NCBI GenBank assembly: GCA_002316835.1
Contig: DCEG01000041.1
Span: forward strand, 1-23,434
Length of the DNA stretch: 23,434 nucleotides
Direction: 5' to 3'
DNA from: Bacteroidales bacterium UBA1035
GTDB taxonomy: Bacteria > Bacteroidota > Bacteroidia > Bacteroidales > Dysgonomonadaceae
Each line of letters begins with the position of its first letter. Positions within the stretch are counted from its first letter, which is position 1. Under the pieces are notes generated by a model, which saw only the letters and a list, made by a program, of their open reading frames with translations, was not told the DNA's origin and did no database searches. Of the stretch, positions 1 through 6,474 are shown one piece after another. The translations under genes and the position numbers were made by a program.

Positions 1-21
1 GTTCGAATCCCTCTCTCTCCG
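1..21 (+). tRNA. 3' end of a tRNA, probably tRNA-Ser (partial); likely ICE attachment site
   Basis: The first bases read as the end of a tRNA: T-loop TTCGAAT (2-8), T-stem 3' strand CCCTC (9-13), acceptor 3' strand TCTCTCC (14-20) and discriminator G (21). No CCA is encoded. The implied acceptor 5' strand GGAGAGA and the discriminator G fit tRNA-Ser, but the anticodon lies outside the window, so identity is inferred. An integrase gene begins about 400 bp downstream, the usual layout when an integrative element sits in the 3' end of a tRNA gene. A direct copy of part of these bases would be expected at the other end of the element. Confidence 0.75.
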
Positions 22-77
22 CTTAAAACATTTTGAAGTGCTCTGAAAAGAGCTTTTAACAATGCAAACAAATACGG

Positions 78-118
78 ATAAGTGTCGTAATTCTAAGGAG
101 TTACGACACTTATTCTTT
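78..118 (+). terminator. Hairpin terminator, likely for the tRNA gene
   Basis: A perfect 13-bp inverted repeat (78-90 ATAAGTGTCGTAA and 101-113) encloses a 10-base loop and is followed by a short T-rich run (TTCTTTTA). This is the form of a factor-independent terminator for the tRNA upstream. Because it lies inside the presumed element end it could also be a protein-binding palindrome. Confidence 0.55.
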
Positions 119-170
119 TAATACCACTAATTGCTTAGAGTAGCATTAGGACATTGAAGTTATCTCAAAA

Positions 171-360
171 TACTCTTAATTGGCTACAATATGGCTACAA
201 AAAAAGTTACAAAAAAACAATTGTAGCCAAGAGTACTTTCAGAGCTCGTATAGATGACTATCAAATTACTGTTTTTCAAATAATTATGTCGAACTTTGCA
301 TCGGCAAGTTTTAGAAAAAAGTAAAAAAACAATGATGTTTTTTATAGCCTCATGGCTACA
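171..360. repeat. TGGCTACA repeat cluster (possible integrase arm / excision-factor sites)
   Basis: The 8-mer TGGCTACA occurs on the plus strand at 181-188, 192-199 and 353-360, and inverted at 222-229. The copies at 180-189 and 221-230 form a perfect 10-bp inverted repeat (TTGGCTACAA), extended after a small internal loop by TACTC/GAGTA (171-175 and 231-235). Position between the tRNA end and the integrase suggests arm-type binding sites. The binding role is inference only. Confidence 0.5.
291..304 (+). promoter_or_regulatory. Possible int promoter -7 region
   Basis: GAACTTTG (291-298) is one base off the Bacteroidota -7 consensus TAnnTTTG. The 13 bases 292-304 are identical to those around the perfect -7 box upstream of the mob operon (18935-18947). 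No convincing -33 TTTG lies at the right distance. Confidence 0.35.
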
Positions 361-416
361 ATAAATTATTTTCTTTTTTACTCAAAAACTTCCAAGGCAA
401 TTAAAAAACAGTAGAA

Positions 417-1643
417 ATGAAAACAATTTTTCGAACAGTCTTCTATTTAAGGAGCAACTACACAAACAAAGAAGGGTTATCGCCCGTAATGATTCGTATT
501 TATCTAAACAATCAACGACTATCTATCGGCTCATCAGGAGTTGCCATTAATCCAAAATCATGGGATAATGAAAAAAATCGTTTGAAAGGTCGCTCAACAG
601 AAATCCTACAAGCAAACCTTCAATTAGATAATATCCAAGCAGGATTACAAGCTATTTTTCGCCGTTTAGAGTTATCCGAAGATCTCAGTCTTGAATTAAT
701 TAAGTCAGAGTTTTTGGGCAAAAAAGAGCAACTTGACACTATTTTATCGTTGTTTGAAAAACATAACAACGACATACGAAATCAAGTAGGTATTAGTAAA
801 TCAGTAGCCACCCTGCAAAAATATGAAAACTGTAAACGCCACTTTTCTAATTTTATTAAATCGAAATACGGTCGTACAGATTTAAAACTATCCGAAGTAA
901 CACCTATCGTTATTCACGATTTTAGGATTTATTTATTGACAACTAAGAAATGTATGCCTAATACAACTACAAAAATCCTAAAATTTTTCAAAACAATTAT
1001 CTTATTTGGGCGTAAAAACGGCTTCTTAACACATGATCCTTTTCGTGAAATTCGCTTTCATTTAGAACCCGTGGACCGTGGTTTTCTGACAGATAATGAA
1101 ATCAAGACAATAATGCAAAAAGAAATGGTTACACCTCGCTTAGAGTTGGTTCGTGACATGTTCATTTTCTCTTGCTTTACAGGACTTGCATATATAGATG
1201 TAGCAAACCTCACAGAAGACAATATAGTTGAATTGGACGGTAAGCAATGGATTATGACTAAACGCCAAAAAACTAAAATCGCGACTAACATTATCTTGCT
1301 TGATATTCCTAAAATGATCATAGAAAAATATGCTTCTGTTAGAAAAGACGGAAAGCTATTACCCATACTTTCTAATCAGAAAATGAATGCCTATTTAAAA
1401 GAGATTGCAGATATATGTCAGATTAATAAGAACTTAACCTATCATGTTGCACGTCATACATTTGCTACAATGAGCATAAGTAAAGGCGTCCCTATTGAAA
1501 CAGTTTCTAAAATGCTTGGACACAGCAAAATACAGACAACTCAAATTTATGCAAGAATAACGAACAAAAAGTTAGAAGCAGATATGTTGGCTTTATCTTC
1601 CAAATTAGATAAATTTACTGATTCAATGAATATTAACCCTTAA
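417..1643 (+). CDS. int: Tyrosine recombinase/integrase of the ICE
   Basis: This 408-residue tyrosine recombinase should catalyse integration of the element into the tRNA gene and its excision. An N-terminal Arm-type DNA-binding domain (about 1-100) is followed by a SAM-like core-binding domain (about 105-205) and the catalytic domain (about 220-390). Visible catalytic elements are the beta-hairpin lysine in TKRQKTK (281-287), HVAR with H343 and R346, LGH with H369 and the nucleophile Y378 in QIYAR. The first catalytic arginine position, normally in a TGLR motif, reads TGLA, so A258 replaces it. Loss of this residue is known in the CTnDOT integrase IntDOT and relatives. The start ATG begins a typical Arm-domain N-terminus. 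Its place next to a tRNA end marks this as the left end of the element. The general call is secure. The exact subfamily is inferred. Confidence 0.95.
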   Translation: MKTIFRTVFYLRSNYTNKEGLSPVMIRIYLNNQRLSIGSSGVAINPKSWDNEKNRLKGRSTEILQANLQLDNIQAGLQAIFRRLELSEDLSLELIKSEFLGKKEQLDTILSLFEKHNNDIRNQVGISKSVATLQKYENCKRHFSNFIKSKYGRTDLKLSEVTPIVIHDFRIYLLTTKKCMPNTTTKILKFFKTIILFGRKNGFLTHDPFREIRFHLEPVDRGFLTDNEIKTIMQKEMVTPRLELVRDMFIFSCFTGLAYIDVANLTEDNIVELDGKQWIMTKRQKTKIATNIILLDIPKMIIEKYASVRKDGKLLPILSNQKMNAYLKEIADICQINKNLTYHVARHTFATMSISKGVPIETVSKMLGHSKIQTTQIYARITNKKLEADMLALSSKLDKFTDSMNINP

Positions 1644-1655
1644 AACATTCAAATT

Positions 1656-2114
1656 ATGAAAACAACAAAAAAAGAATTGTCGTATTACCGACTAAGATTA
1701 GAAGCTTATTTGAAAGATTATCATCCGCATCGCTTATCGGATGAAAGGTTTATCACTGCTCGTTCAGATGCTTCGGCAAAGGCTTATGAAGAAAGTTTCC
1801 TATCGGGTGCATCGCCCGATGAAGCAGATGCAACAGCCTTGGAAGTGCTGTTTGAAGGATTGCATTTTTCTGAATACTTTTTTATCGAACAAATTCTCGA
1901 CAACGAATTTTCCGATGAAGTTCCTGCTGAACTTAGTCAGAAATTAAGCTTATTACTATTAAAAAATGATACAGTAAAAGCAACTATTGCTAAATACAGC
2001 CCCGACGACAAATTCGATGAAAAGCCGGAATACAGCCTGCTTTACACCGAACTTACAGGTGTGATACAACTCGTTATCGAAAACAACAGTCTTCTGAAAA
2101 GCCTGAAAGCATAA
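1656..2114 (+). CDS. DUF1896 family protein
   Basis: A 152-residue protein resembling the DUF1896 family, which is common on Bacteroidota conjugative elements and has no established biochemical role. Family-like features are the start KKELSYYRLRLEAYL (5-19), the central EVLFEGLHFS stretch (about 63-72) and the C-terminal YSLLYTELTG motif (about 126-135). It is acidic and predicted soluble, without signal peptide or membrane segment. It starts 12 bp after the integrase stop in the same direction, so the two are probably co-transcribed and end at the terminator at 2136-2175. A regulatory or maintenance role linked to the integrase is only a guess. Confidence 0.85.
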   Translation: MKTTKKELSYYRLRLEAYLKDYHPHRLSDERFITARSDASAKAYEESFLSGASPDEADATALEVLFEGLHFSEYFFIEQILDNEFSDEVPAELSQKLSLLLLKNDTVKATIAKYSPDDKFDEKPEYSLLYTELTGVIQLVIENNSLLKSLKA

Positions 2115-2135
2115 TCTTAGTTTTTTTACTTCATA

Positions 2136-2175
2136 AAAGGGATAGTTTCTACCAAGAAATTATCCCTTTTTCGTT
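2136..2175 (+). terminator. Rho-independent terminator after int-DUF1896
   Basis: A 15-bp stem (2136-2150 with 2155-2169, one G-U pair) with a 4-base loop ACCA is followed by a T-rich tail. It lies 22 bp after the DUF1896 stop and closes the integrase transcription unit. Confidence 0.85.
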
Positions 2176-2442
2176 TTCTCACTTTCCGGTTATAATCTGA
2201 CTTCATTTTTGTTCTTCCCGATTTTTTCCAAAAGGACGAGTATTGTTTCGTTCTGTGGGCAAAGGTAAAACGTGTTTCGTCAAATGCAAGGTCAAGCCCT
2301 TTGGGTTTGTCCAAAAAATCTTCCTCTTTCCACTTCGTGGCGAGCGTATTTTTTGCCAAAACCTTGCTTTTTGCCGAAGCCACTACCTTTTTGAAGCCCT
2401 CGAAACGAAACAGGCATACTCCGACCTTTGGACGCAAAAAAA
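2176..2442. other. Stretch without a supported gene
   Basis: Between the terminator and the first small gene of the next operon no plus-strand frame is convincing: two overlapping open frames of 71 and 78 codons look incidental. On the minus strand a 103-codon frame (2126-2437) gives a very basic product, but it runs through the terminator hairpin. TACCTTTG on the minus strand (within 2255-2280) matches TAnnTTTG without a well-spaced -33 box. The downstream operon promoter presumably lies here, but I cannot place it. Confidence 0.4.
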
Positions 2443-2613
2443 ATGTCAGAAATTATGAAACAGTCAGAAAATTATTCAGAAAAAGATTTTGGGAAACGAA
2501 GCGACACCTCCTCCCATTACCGCATAAACTGTGGTAAAAACCCTGTCCCTGTGGGCGAAATAGTGAAATATTGTGTGGAACAACTTAAAAAGAAAAGCTA
2601 TGAGTACCAATAA
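2443..2613 (+). CDS. Small hypothetical protein, first gene of accessory operon
   Basis: A 56-residue polar protein beginning MSEIMKQSEN and ending QLKKKSYEYQ. ATG codons at 2443 and 2455 are both possible starts, and an upstream TTG at 2428 is less likely. Its last 14 bases overlap the ATG of the next gene at 2600, an arrangement typical of translational coupling and the main reason for treating it as real. No family is recognised. The C-terminal half (about 35-56) looks helical and amphipathic. It may be a leader peptide for the operon instead of a functional protein. Confidence 0.5.
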   Translation: MSEIMKQSENYSEKDFGKRSDTSSHYRINCGKNPVPVGEIVKYCVEQLKKKSYEYQ

Positions 2614-3154
2614 TTTTGCTTTTGAAAACCGCTGTATAGTGGTGGATAACGATGATTTTACATTTGAGAATGTACCCAAGCATCTTGAATACGTGCAAGG
2701 AAGTAACCGGAACTATCCGAGTTATTATTTGGATGAGTATAGACACCGCTTTTATACACTTGATATTGTAATAACGGCAGCTTATTATTCGGGTGCTTGT
2801 ATTGATTATACACCCAATGACAAGTATTTGGACTGCATTTACGAGTGCAGGAATTATGTTTCAAACCGTGATGCAGATGATATATTCGATGATATTTTTG
2901 CCGACTTCAAAGCCTATAAGCCGAAAAAACGTGAATTGCGTAAACTTGTGAGAGATGCTTGCAACGCCAAATTAGGAAAATATAAGCCTTTTGATGCACT
3001 TTTCGAGTTTCTGTTTGCCTTAGAAAAAGTTGAAGCCGATAAAATTCTCGATAAAATACGTGATGATTACGGTTACACGGAAGTCCGTAAAATAGCCAAC
3101 TTCTGTAATGGCGAAGCCTTGTACGAACCTATTAAAGAACATCAAGCCGTATGA
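2600..3154 (+). CDS. Hypothetical protein of the ICE accessory operon
   Basis: A 184-residue soluble protein that I cannot assign to a family. The N-terminal half is rich in aromatic residues (YYLDEYRHRFY near 48-58). The middle is acidic (DADDIFDDIFADF, about 92-104) and is followed by a basic patch (KPKKRELRKLVRD). The C-terminal part looks all-helical. The start at 2600 is preferred over an in-frame ATG at 2573 because it gives the shorter overlap with the preceding small gene and because MSTNNFAFEN looks like a natural N-terminus. The stop overlaps the next start as ATGA (3151-3154), so this gene lies in a translationally coupled chain leading to pcfK/pcfJ-like genes. Confidence 0.8.
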   Translation: MSTNNFAFENRCIVVDNDDFTFENVPKHLEYVQGSNRNYPSYYLDEYRHRFYTLDIVITAAYYSGACIDYTPNDKYLDCIYECRNYVSNRDADDIFDDIFADFKAYKPKKRELRKLVRDACNAKLGKYKPFDALFEFLFALEKVEADKILDKIRDDYGYTEVRKIANFCNGEALYEPIKEHQAV

Positions 3155-3318
3155 AAATTATCCGACTATCACACCGAATTGTTATCACGCAAGCACGTAA
3201 CTTTCGTGAATACAGAATATTACAATCCAAGAACTACAAAGGTAATTCTTTCTCGAAGTTCCTACGAATGTGGATGGATTGGCAAGAAATCAAAGACGTA
3301 TTAACATCTAATCAATAA
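3151..3318 (+). CDS. Small basic hypothetical protein (55 aa)
   Basis: A short frame of 55 codons that starts inside the stop of the preceding gene (ATGA overlap at 3151-3154) and ends with TAA at 3316-3318, five bases before the next gene. The product begins MKIIRLSHRIVITQARNF and ends EIKDVLTSNQ. It is basic in its first 40 residues, with arginine and lysine spread through, and has aromatic residues at WMDW (41-44). There is no signal peptide or membrane segment. The tight fit between neighbours and the coupling signal support it as a gene. Function is unknown. A small nucleic-acid-binding protein would fit the composition but is a guess. Confidence 0.65.
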   Translation: MKIIRLSHRIVITQARNFREYRILQSKNYKGNSFSKFLRMWMDWQEIKDVLTSNQ

Positions 3319-3323
3319 CTAAA

Positions 3324-3551
3324 ATGAAATCAATCCCTTTACGGCTGATAGTGGCTTTATTTCTGATAAACGGAACGGTTTACGCCGTTTCGGTTATCGC
3401 TACTTCGGAAACGATAATGCTTGTAATGATTTTAACGGCATTTATGCTGCTGAAATTCATCATCCGAACAACGCTTTATATCGTTTTCAAAGTACTGAAA
3501 TGGTGCGTTATTATTGCCGTAATAGGATTGATTTTGGCAATGATTTTCTAA
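3324..3551 (+). CDS. Small membrane protein
   Basis: A 75-residue very hydrophobic protein with probably three membrane-spanning stretches: about 6-24, 28-52 and 58-74, with basic residues (R48, K56, K59) between the last two. The first stretch could instead be read as a signal anchor. It belongs to the accessory operon, five bases after the 55-residue gene and 19 bases before the next. No family is recognised. Small membrane proteins on conjugative elements can take part in entry exclusion or channel assembly, but nothing in the sequence selects one of these. Confidence 0.7.
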   Translation: MKSIPLRLIVALFLINGTVYAVSVIATSETIMLVMILTAFMLLKFIIRTTLYIVFKVLKWCVIIAVIGLILAMIF

Positions 3552-3570
3552 CAGTAAACAATACAGTATT

Positions 3571-3837
3571 ATGAGCAATTTAGCAGATAAAACAGAATAT
3601 AGAGCTTTAAAAATTATGGCTACAATGGTACGCCAATTTGAAAAGCTATCCAATTTGGATATAACCAAATCAGACGATTGGGACAGTTGTGCAGCACGTA
3701 ACCTTTTGGAAGGTATTATTCAAAGTAACGGATACCGGGTCAATTACGACCGTGAAAAGCCGAGAACTATTTTAATTAAAGAAAAAAATCAAAAAACAAA
3801 TAACTATGAAACCGACCAATTTAATGACAATGCGTGA
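3571..3837 (+). CDS. Hypothetical protein (88 aa)
   Basis: A soluble, charged protein of 88 residues. Residues 1-50 look helical (LADKTEYRALKIMATMVRQFEKL), followed by DDWDSCAARNLLEGII and a polar tail ending in QFNDNA. No family is recognised. The last 32 bases overlap the next gene in another frame, so the C-terminal tail is coded together with the start of its neighbour. This is common in compact mobile-element operons and suggests coupled translation. Confidence 0.65.
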   Translation: MSNLADKTEYRALKIMATMVRQFEKLSNLDITKSDDWDSCAARNLLEGIIQSNGYRVNYDREKPRTILIKEKNQKTNNYETDQFNDNA

Positions 3838-4021
3838 AAACCTTAGCAAGTTGGACGCAAAAGAGATTTACTATTTCCGTTGGACTTCGGGCAGTCTTTA
3901 CACGGTAATGGCATCAGACGGAAAGAGATACGGACAAATAATCACTATCGGGTACGTTAAGGACACCAAGTTATTGAACGAATTGGGACTGCCTATATAC
4001 AACCATTGTCCCATTAATTAA
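3806..4021 (+). CDS. Hypothetical protein (71 aa)
   Basis: A 71-residue protein with a compact pattern of beta-strand-like segments: EIYYFRWTSGSLYTVMASDG (20-39) and QIITIGYV (44-51). It is of unknown family. The ATG at 3806 is the longest start, but ATGs at 3824 and 3830 would also work and would shrink the 32-base overlap with the preceding gene. No signal peptide or membrane segment is visible. It sits in the accessory operon 33 bases before the next gene. Confidence 0.6.
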   Translation: MKPTNLMTMRENLSKLDAKEIYYFRWTSGSLYTVMASDGKRYGQIITIGYVKDTKLLNELGLPIYNHCPIN

Positions 4022-4054
4022 ATCATTTACAAACAGTTAAAAACAGAATGAGAT

Positions 4055-4528
4055 ATGAAAAAAGCATTTAACATTACAGATTATATTTTGGTAAAAGCCG
4101 ATACGGACAGCGATTGGGACAACTGCCACTTCGCTATCATCCATTGCACAAAAGATTGGCGAGAAACGATGACACAACGACTTAAAGCCGTTCAGTCAGT
4201 TGAAAATGAACCCGGATTTATATCGCTAAACTATTACGAAACATCGGTTGATTTTTATTGTGCAGACGAAAACACCCAAAGCGAAATAGACCAAATTTTG
4301 GGCAATAATGATTGGTCGTTTGTAGAATTAGACGAAGACGAACAAGAAACATTCCTTACACCCGAAAGCTGTTTGAACAACTACAAATTATCGTTTTATC
4401 AGCACGGAACGGCTATTTACTCTGCACACGGAAAGCATTCAGGCGATGAGTTTTTTACTTCTGATTTTTCAATCAAAAGTGTTTTGAACTATCATCAATC
4501 TACTATTGCAATCAAACGGCTATTTTAG
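4055..4528 (+). CDS. Hypothetical protein (157 aa)
   Basis: An acidic, soluble protein of 157 residues that I cannot assign to a family. It has a hydrophobic N-terminal strand (ITDYILVKAD), a segment FAIIHCTKDWRETMTQRL (26-43), an acidic middle (DEDEQE, about 93-98) and a C-terminal stretch ending TIAIKRLF. It precedes the PcfK-like gene by 22 bases in the same operon. Its place suggests a role in element maintenance or DNA processing together with PcfK/PcfJ-like proteins, but that rests on context alone. Confidence 0.7.
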   Translation: MKKAFNITDYILVKADTDSDWDNCHFAIIHCTKDWRETMTQRLKAVQSVENEPGFISLNYYETSVDFYCADENTQSEIDQILGNNDWSFVELDEDEQETFLTPESCLNNYKLSFYQHGTAIYSAHGKHSGDEFFTSDFSIKSVLNYHQSTIAIKRLF

Positions 4529-4550
4529 ACTACAACAAACATTCAGAAAA

Positions 4551-4964
4551 ATGAAAACAACAGAACATTTCAAAAACACCATAGAGACCTATCTGAGAGA
4601 TAGAGCCGAAACGGACAAGCTGTTTGCCGTATCTTTTAGTAATCCCGACAAGAATATCAACGATTGTTGTACCTACATTCTTAATTGGGTAAAACAGAGC
4701 GGATGCAATGGTTTTGCCGATGAAGAAATTTACTCGTTGGCAGTGCATTATTATGACGAAAAAGATATTGAAATCGGCAATCCAATCAACTGCCAAGTGG
4801 TCGTAAATCACACTGTTGAACTGACTTCCGAAGAAAAGGAACAAGCACGTCAAAACGCAATCAAACGTGTTGAAAATGAAGTTTACAATCGTTTGACTAT
4901 AACTAAAAAACGTCAGAATGTACAAGCTCAACCGTGCGTTCAAAAAAGCCTTTTTGACCTATGA
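4551..4964 (+). CDS. PcfK-like protein
   Basis: A 137-residue protein matching the PcfK-like family, small soluble proteins found on conjugative plasmids and ICEs next to PcfJ. Recognisable parts are the start HFKNTIETYLRDRAETD (5-21), the NINDCCTYILNWV segment (33-45), the acidic YDEKDIEIG stretch and a C-terminal SLFDL. The function of the family is not established. The ATG at 4551 is chosen because family members begin with this helix. An in-frame start at 4506 would overlap the upstream gene by 23 bases. The stop overlaps the next start as ATGA (4961-4964), which strongly couples it to the PcfJ-like gene. Confidence 0.85.
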   Translation: MKTTEHFKNTIETYLRDRAETDKLFAVSFSNPDKNINDCCTYILNWVKQSGCNGFADEEIYSLAVHYYDEKDIEIGNPINCQVVVNHTVELTSEEKEQARQNAIKRVENEVYNRLTITKKRQNVQAQPCVQKSLFDL

Positions 4965-6244
4965 AACCGAGAACAAAACTTCAAAAGCAAGTCGCCGAAC
5001 AAAGTAAGCGACTTGCACCAATTACCCAAAGACAGAAAGATTGGGCATTTCAAAACTGTTTTGACCTGCAAGCCCGACGACTAAAAAGCGGCAAGCTAAC
5101 CTGTTTGGAATGTGGGCACTCGTGGAAAGGCGGACACGTTTTAGCAGAGAGCATTTGCGGTTGCACGTGTCCGAATTGCGGAACTGAGTTAAAGGTAATC
5201 AATAGCCAAAAACAGACTTTTAAGTATGCCGAATACTTTGGAATAATAACCGTTTGCGGTGGTTTTCAAGTCTTGCGTTATTTCTTTTTAGAGAAACATT
5301 GTCAAGTAGGTAATCCGGCACGTCTGTTTTGTCGCGAAGTGGTGCAACATTGGATAACACCAAGCGGAAAATGTGAGATAATGGCACGGTCGAGAAATAT
5401 GAGTATATTTTATTACGATGTTTGGAATTGGTCATCAGAACTCGAAATACGCCGTGAACATCACGCACACCATATTTCGCCCGTAGCAGTTTATCCACAT
5501 AAACGTTATATTTCCGAAGTAAAACGCAACGGTTTTATGGGAAATTTTCATCAGTTATCGCCCCGAACACTGTTTTGCAACATCCTTTCGGATAGCCGAA
5601 TGGAAACCTTATTGAAAGCGGAACAATACGATTTATTACGTCACTTTTCGGTTAGACGTTCACAAAGCCTTGAAGATTATTGGGCAAGCATTAAGATTTG
5701 CATCCGTAATAAGTACACAGTAACTGATGCATCACTTTGGTGCGACTATTTGGATTTATTGCGATTTTTCGGGAAAGATGTACTGAATGCAAAATTAGTA
5801 TGTCCGATTGATTTAAAAGCCGAACACGACCGTTGGATGAAAAAGAAAACGGCGTGGCAAGAACGCCAAAAGCGTGAAGAAGAGCGAAAACGCTTGTTGA
5901 AAAATGAACAAGCGTATCAAAAGCTGAAAGCAAAATTTATTGGATTGGAATTTTCGGAAGGAAGTTTGTACATTCGAGTTTTGAAAGATGTAAACGAGTT
6001 TTACGAAGAAGGAAACGCCCTTAAACATTGCGTATTCACAAACGAATACTTTCTGAAACCCGACACACTTGTTTTTACTGCACAAATAAACGGCAAACGA
6101 ATTGAAACGGTGGAAGTTTCGTTAGAAACCTTGAAAGTTATTCAATCACGTGGCGTTTGCAACGAAAACACCGAATATCACGAACAAATTATCGATTTGG
6201 TAAACCGTGACGCACACCTTATCCGAAAGCGGATGACGGCTTGA
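4961..6244 (+). CDS. PcfJ-like protein with zinc ribbon
   Basis: A 427-residue member of the PcfJ-like family, named after a gene of the enterococcal plasmid pCF10 and frequent on Bacteroidota ICEs. A zinc-ribbon-like region is visible: C48-x2-C51 and C70-x2-C73, with extra cysteines at 66 and 68. A long charged helix follows the middle (about 285-325, rich in K, R and E). The C-terminal part carries the conserved-looking EEGNALKHCV stretch (about 345-354) and a beta-rich segment. The zinc ribbon suggests nucleic-acid contact. Its biochemical role is not settled. It ends the plus-strand accessory operon and is followed by a terminator hairpin at 6276-6315. Confidence 0.85.
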   Translation: MKPRTKLQKQVAEQSKRLAPITQRQKDWAFQNCFDLQARRLKSGKLTCLECGHSWKGGHVLAESICGCTCPNCGTELKVINSQKQTFKYAEYFGIITVCGGFQVLRYFFLEKHCQVGNPARLFCREVVQHWITPSGKCEIMARSRNMSIFYYDVWNWSSELEIRREHHAHHISPVAVYPHKRYISEVKRNGFMGNFHQLSPRTLFCNILSDSRMETLLKAEQYDLLRHFSVRRSQSLEDYWASIKICIRNKYTVTDASLWCDYLDLLRFFGKDVLNAKLVCPIDLKAEHDRWMKKKTAWQERQKREEERKRLLKNEQAYQKLKAKFIGLEFSEGSLYIRVLKDVNEFYEEGNALKHCVFTNEYFLKPDTLVFTAQINGKRIETVEVSLETLKVIQSRGVCNENTEYHEQIIDLVNRDAHLIRKRMTA

Positions 6245-6275
6245 TGTTTTCATTTTTTCTGATTGTTTCTTCGTT

Positions 6276-6315
6276 GTCCCCAAAAGCTGAAAATGCTTTT
6301 TGGGGACTTCTTTTT
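6276..6315 (+). terminator. Terminator after pcfJ-like gene
   Basis: GTCCCCAAAAGC (6276-6287) pairs with GCTTTTTGGGGAC (6295-6307) apart from one extra base, around a 7-base loop, and is followed by TTCTTTTTG. It lies 31 bp past the pcfJ-like stop. The rest of the convergent gap to 6474 shows no gene. A small AAGGG/CCCTT hairpin near 6352-6366 could help end the minus-strand operon. Confidence 0.75.
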
Positions 6316-6474
6316 GAAAACAAGCGGACAAAAAGAAGCAAAAATCCGCAAAAGGGTCTCCCCTTATTATTGTGAAAAAATAGACTTTGGTTGTTTCAAG
6401 TGTTTGTTAAATGTTTGTGATTATTTTATACTAAATTGTTTGTATCTAACTCAAATTTATCATTGAACAAATTT

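Larger units (their letters stand above)
22..416. other. AT-rich left-end region without genes
   Basis: No coding frame is supported here. It holds the terminator-like hairpin at 78-113, the TGGCTACA repeat cluster (171-235 and 353-360) and a promoter-like box at 291-304. In tyrosine-recombinase elements the stretch between att core and int usually carries integrase arm sites and excision-factor sites, so this is inferred to be the recombination control region. Confidence 0.6.

Noticed and set aside
2243..2537. Two overlapping plus-strand open frames of 71 and 78 codons
   Set aside because: They overlap each other in different frames, have odd composition and lack a plausible start context; no family resemblance.
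4530..4943. 137-codon minus-strand frame opposite the PcfK-like gene
   Set aside because: Antisense shadow of a well-supported coding gene; hydrophobic, phenylalanine-rich product is typical of a reverse-frame artefact.
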